Of a stretch of DNA of 7,412 nt, positions 7,301-7,412 are shown one piece after another (the first letter of the stretch is position 1; every line of letters begins with the position of its first letter). A model generated the notes under the pieces. It was not told the origin of the DNA. It saw only the letters and a program-made list of their open reading frames with translations, and ran no database searches. This DNA comes from Sphingobacteriales bacterium (GTDB taxonomy: Bacteria > Bacteroidota > Bacteroidia > Chitinophagales > Chitinophagaceae): contig JAHEZF010000076.1 of NCBI GenBank assembly GCA_023251215.1, positions 1-7,412 of the forward strand. Reading direction: 5' to 3'. The translations under genes and the position numbers were made by a program.

Positions 7301-7412
7301 TTTTTGGTAATGTCTTCAAATTTTAAATTGCCTTTATTAAGATAAAGGGCATTGGGTTGCATATTCGCAGTAAAATACAAGTCTATTAAACCATCCTTAT
7401 TAAAATCGCCGG
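4309..7412 (-). CDS. FG-GAP/VCBS repeat protein with ASPIC/UnbV domain (N-terminus beyond window)
   Basis: The frame is open to the window edge. The codon at 7380 is TTG and encodes Leu inside a repeat (G-D-F-N-K-D-G-L-I-D-L-Y-F), so it is not a start. Numbered from that Leu, 1023 residues follow. Calcium-binding loops of the D-x-[ND]-x-[DN]-G-x-x-D kind begin at 44, 108, 179, 231, 313 and 404, plus the one at the edge. An ASPIC/UnbV domain spans about 435-520 (N-Y-I-N-V-E-L, G-A-K-V-K-V, V-Y-W-P-D-G-K). Seven more loops begin at 578, 631, 689, 750, 801, 835 and 938. This fits two beta-propellers flanking the ASPIC domain. The C-terminus ends normally at F-S-I-N-N-Q-Q-T-A-V-Y-K-Y without a visible type IX sorting domain. 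Relatives often begin as lipoproteins, so perhaps 60-90 residues with the export signal are missing here. A surface or periplasmic, calcium-dependent binding or scaffold role is inferred; no enzymatic motif is seen. Such proteins have sometimes been labelled RNA-binding in databases, without support here. Confidence 0.93.
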   Translation of the reverse strand, partial: GDFNKDGLIDLYFTANMQPNALYLNKGNLKFEDITKNAGVEGRKDWKTGVSVADVNGDGWLDIYVSYSGDAKPEKRRNQLFINNGPSHSADGRVTFTDRAMELGVADAGYSTQAAFFDYDRDGDLDLFVLNHNIKELHNFDAAFVKKMTDPDAGDRLYRNDNNHFTEMTAEAGIISNPLGYGLSVTVSDVNNDSWPDFYVTNDYVEEDYLYINNRNGTFTNRLKEQLGHISNFSMGADIADINNDGWPDIYTLDMLPADNKRQKLFYTPDNYEIYNNTLQNGFYHQLMRNMLQLNNGNNTFSETGQLSGISNTDWSWSALFADFNNDGNKDLFVSNGYGRDMINRDFAKFYANERLKYLRGESGEKMFQMLQGIQSTPLHNYIFENKGNLQFKDCSIDWGLEKEDFSQGSVYADLDNDGDLDLIINRMNDVAAIYRNNAVEMGSKGNYINVELQMPGKNTNALGAKVKVHTPEGRVMQENYPVHGFQSAMQEPMHIGLPAPAIDSISVYWPDGKMETLKNNTINSTVHVKYNNPDRMYALPASGSTVFSLADNSIPFRHEEQETNDFKTQPLMTNMLSFSGPHSAKADVNKDKLEDVFIGGAKGQAGQLLLQQQNGSFVRSTQKAFDEDAASEDVDALFFDADNDGDLDLYVVSGGYTFDNNSPELQDRLYLNEKGSFVKNQDALPIETSYGSCVKAADVDGDGDPDLFVGSRAISGRYPESPESFLLLNDGKGKFAKAMPSVAPALKELGMVTDAVWMDVNKDGKPDLIICGEWMRLMCFENKNGQLVDATQNYFPDALYGWWNRLASADLDGDGDLDLVAANWGTNSQIHVSEKEPATLYYGDFDKNGSVDPLLCQYLQGQSYPVASRDEMTDQIVSLRQRFPTYDSYSEATINDVLSPEQLQSAKVLKANSFETSWFENKNGTFIQHSLPIQASYAPVYAIGIDDYNHDGNTDILLGGNLEKTRIKIGKIDANYGILLAGDGKGNFDYVPQLNSGLNVKGCVKDIISIQSKGQKKLLFSINNQQTAVYKY
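4954..4983 (-). repeat. FG-GAP loop DNA repeat, second propeller copy
   Basis: These 30 bases encode the calcium loop beginning at residue 801 (D-L-D-G-D-G-D-L-D) of the FG-GAP protein. They match 6145-6174 at 27 of 30 positions, much closer than the other loops of the gene match each other. Confidence 0.6.
6145..6174 (-). repeat. FG-GAP loop DNA repeat, first propeller copy
   Basis: This encodes the loop beginning at residue 404 (D-L-D-N-D-G-D-L-D), the last loop before the ASPIC/UnbV domain. Its partner is at 4954-4983, 1191 bases (397 codons) further along the gene. Confidence 0.6.

Overview
The window is a dense, single-strand stretch of a Bacteroidota genome, most like Flavobacteriia or Sphingobacteriia. 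This rests on AT-rich DNA, signal peptides ending in AQ or SQ, near-absent Shine-Dalgarno sites, and gene families typical of that phylum: a GH92 mannosidase, a GH2 beta-mannosidase, and an FG-GAP/ASPIC protein paired with a vanadium-haloperoxidase-like protein. All four genes lie on the minus strand, so transcription runs from high to low coordinates. No RNA gene, insertion sequence, CRISPR array or gene-free stretch over 60 bases was seen.

Layout in transcription order. (1) 7412-4309 is a large FG-GAP/VCBS repeat protein with an ASPIC/UnbV domain; its N-terminus lies beyond the window edge. (2) 4309-2960 is an exported PAP2/vanadium-dependent-haloperoxidase-family protein whose start codon overlaps the previous stop by one base. 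(3) 2918-633 is an exported GH92 exo-alpha-mannosidase, 41 bases downstream. (4) 578-1 is the first 192 residues of a GH2 beta-mannosidase, 54 bases downstream and cut by the window edge. The tight spacing suggests one operon.

GH92 enzymes remove alpha-linked mannose and GH2 beta-mannosidases remove beta-linked mannose. Together they would suit dismantling the mannose core of N-glycans, where alpha-mannose caps a Man-beta-1,4-GlcNAc unit, or mixed mannans. The locus may be the downstream end of a polysaccharide-utilisation locus whose SusC/SusD genes, if present, lie outside the window. The role of the FG-GAP/haloperoxidase pair is not established. Its haloperoxidase-like member keeps the spacing of the vanadate-pocket residues of fungal chloroperoxidase but lacks the usual Asp after the vanadate-ligating His.

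The most unusual DNA-level feature is a near-identical segment of about 60 bases. It covers the leader, start codon and signal-peptide start of both mannosidase genes, although the mature proteins belong to unrelated families.
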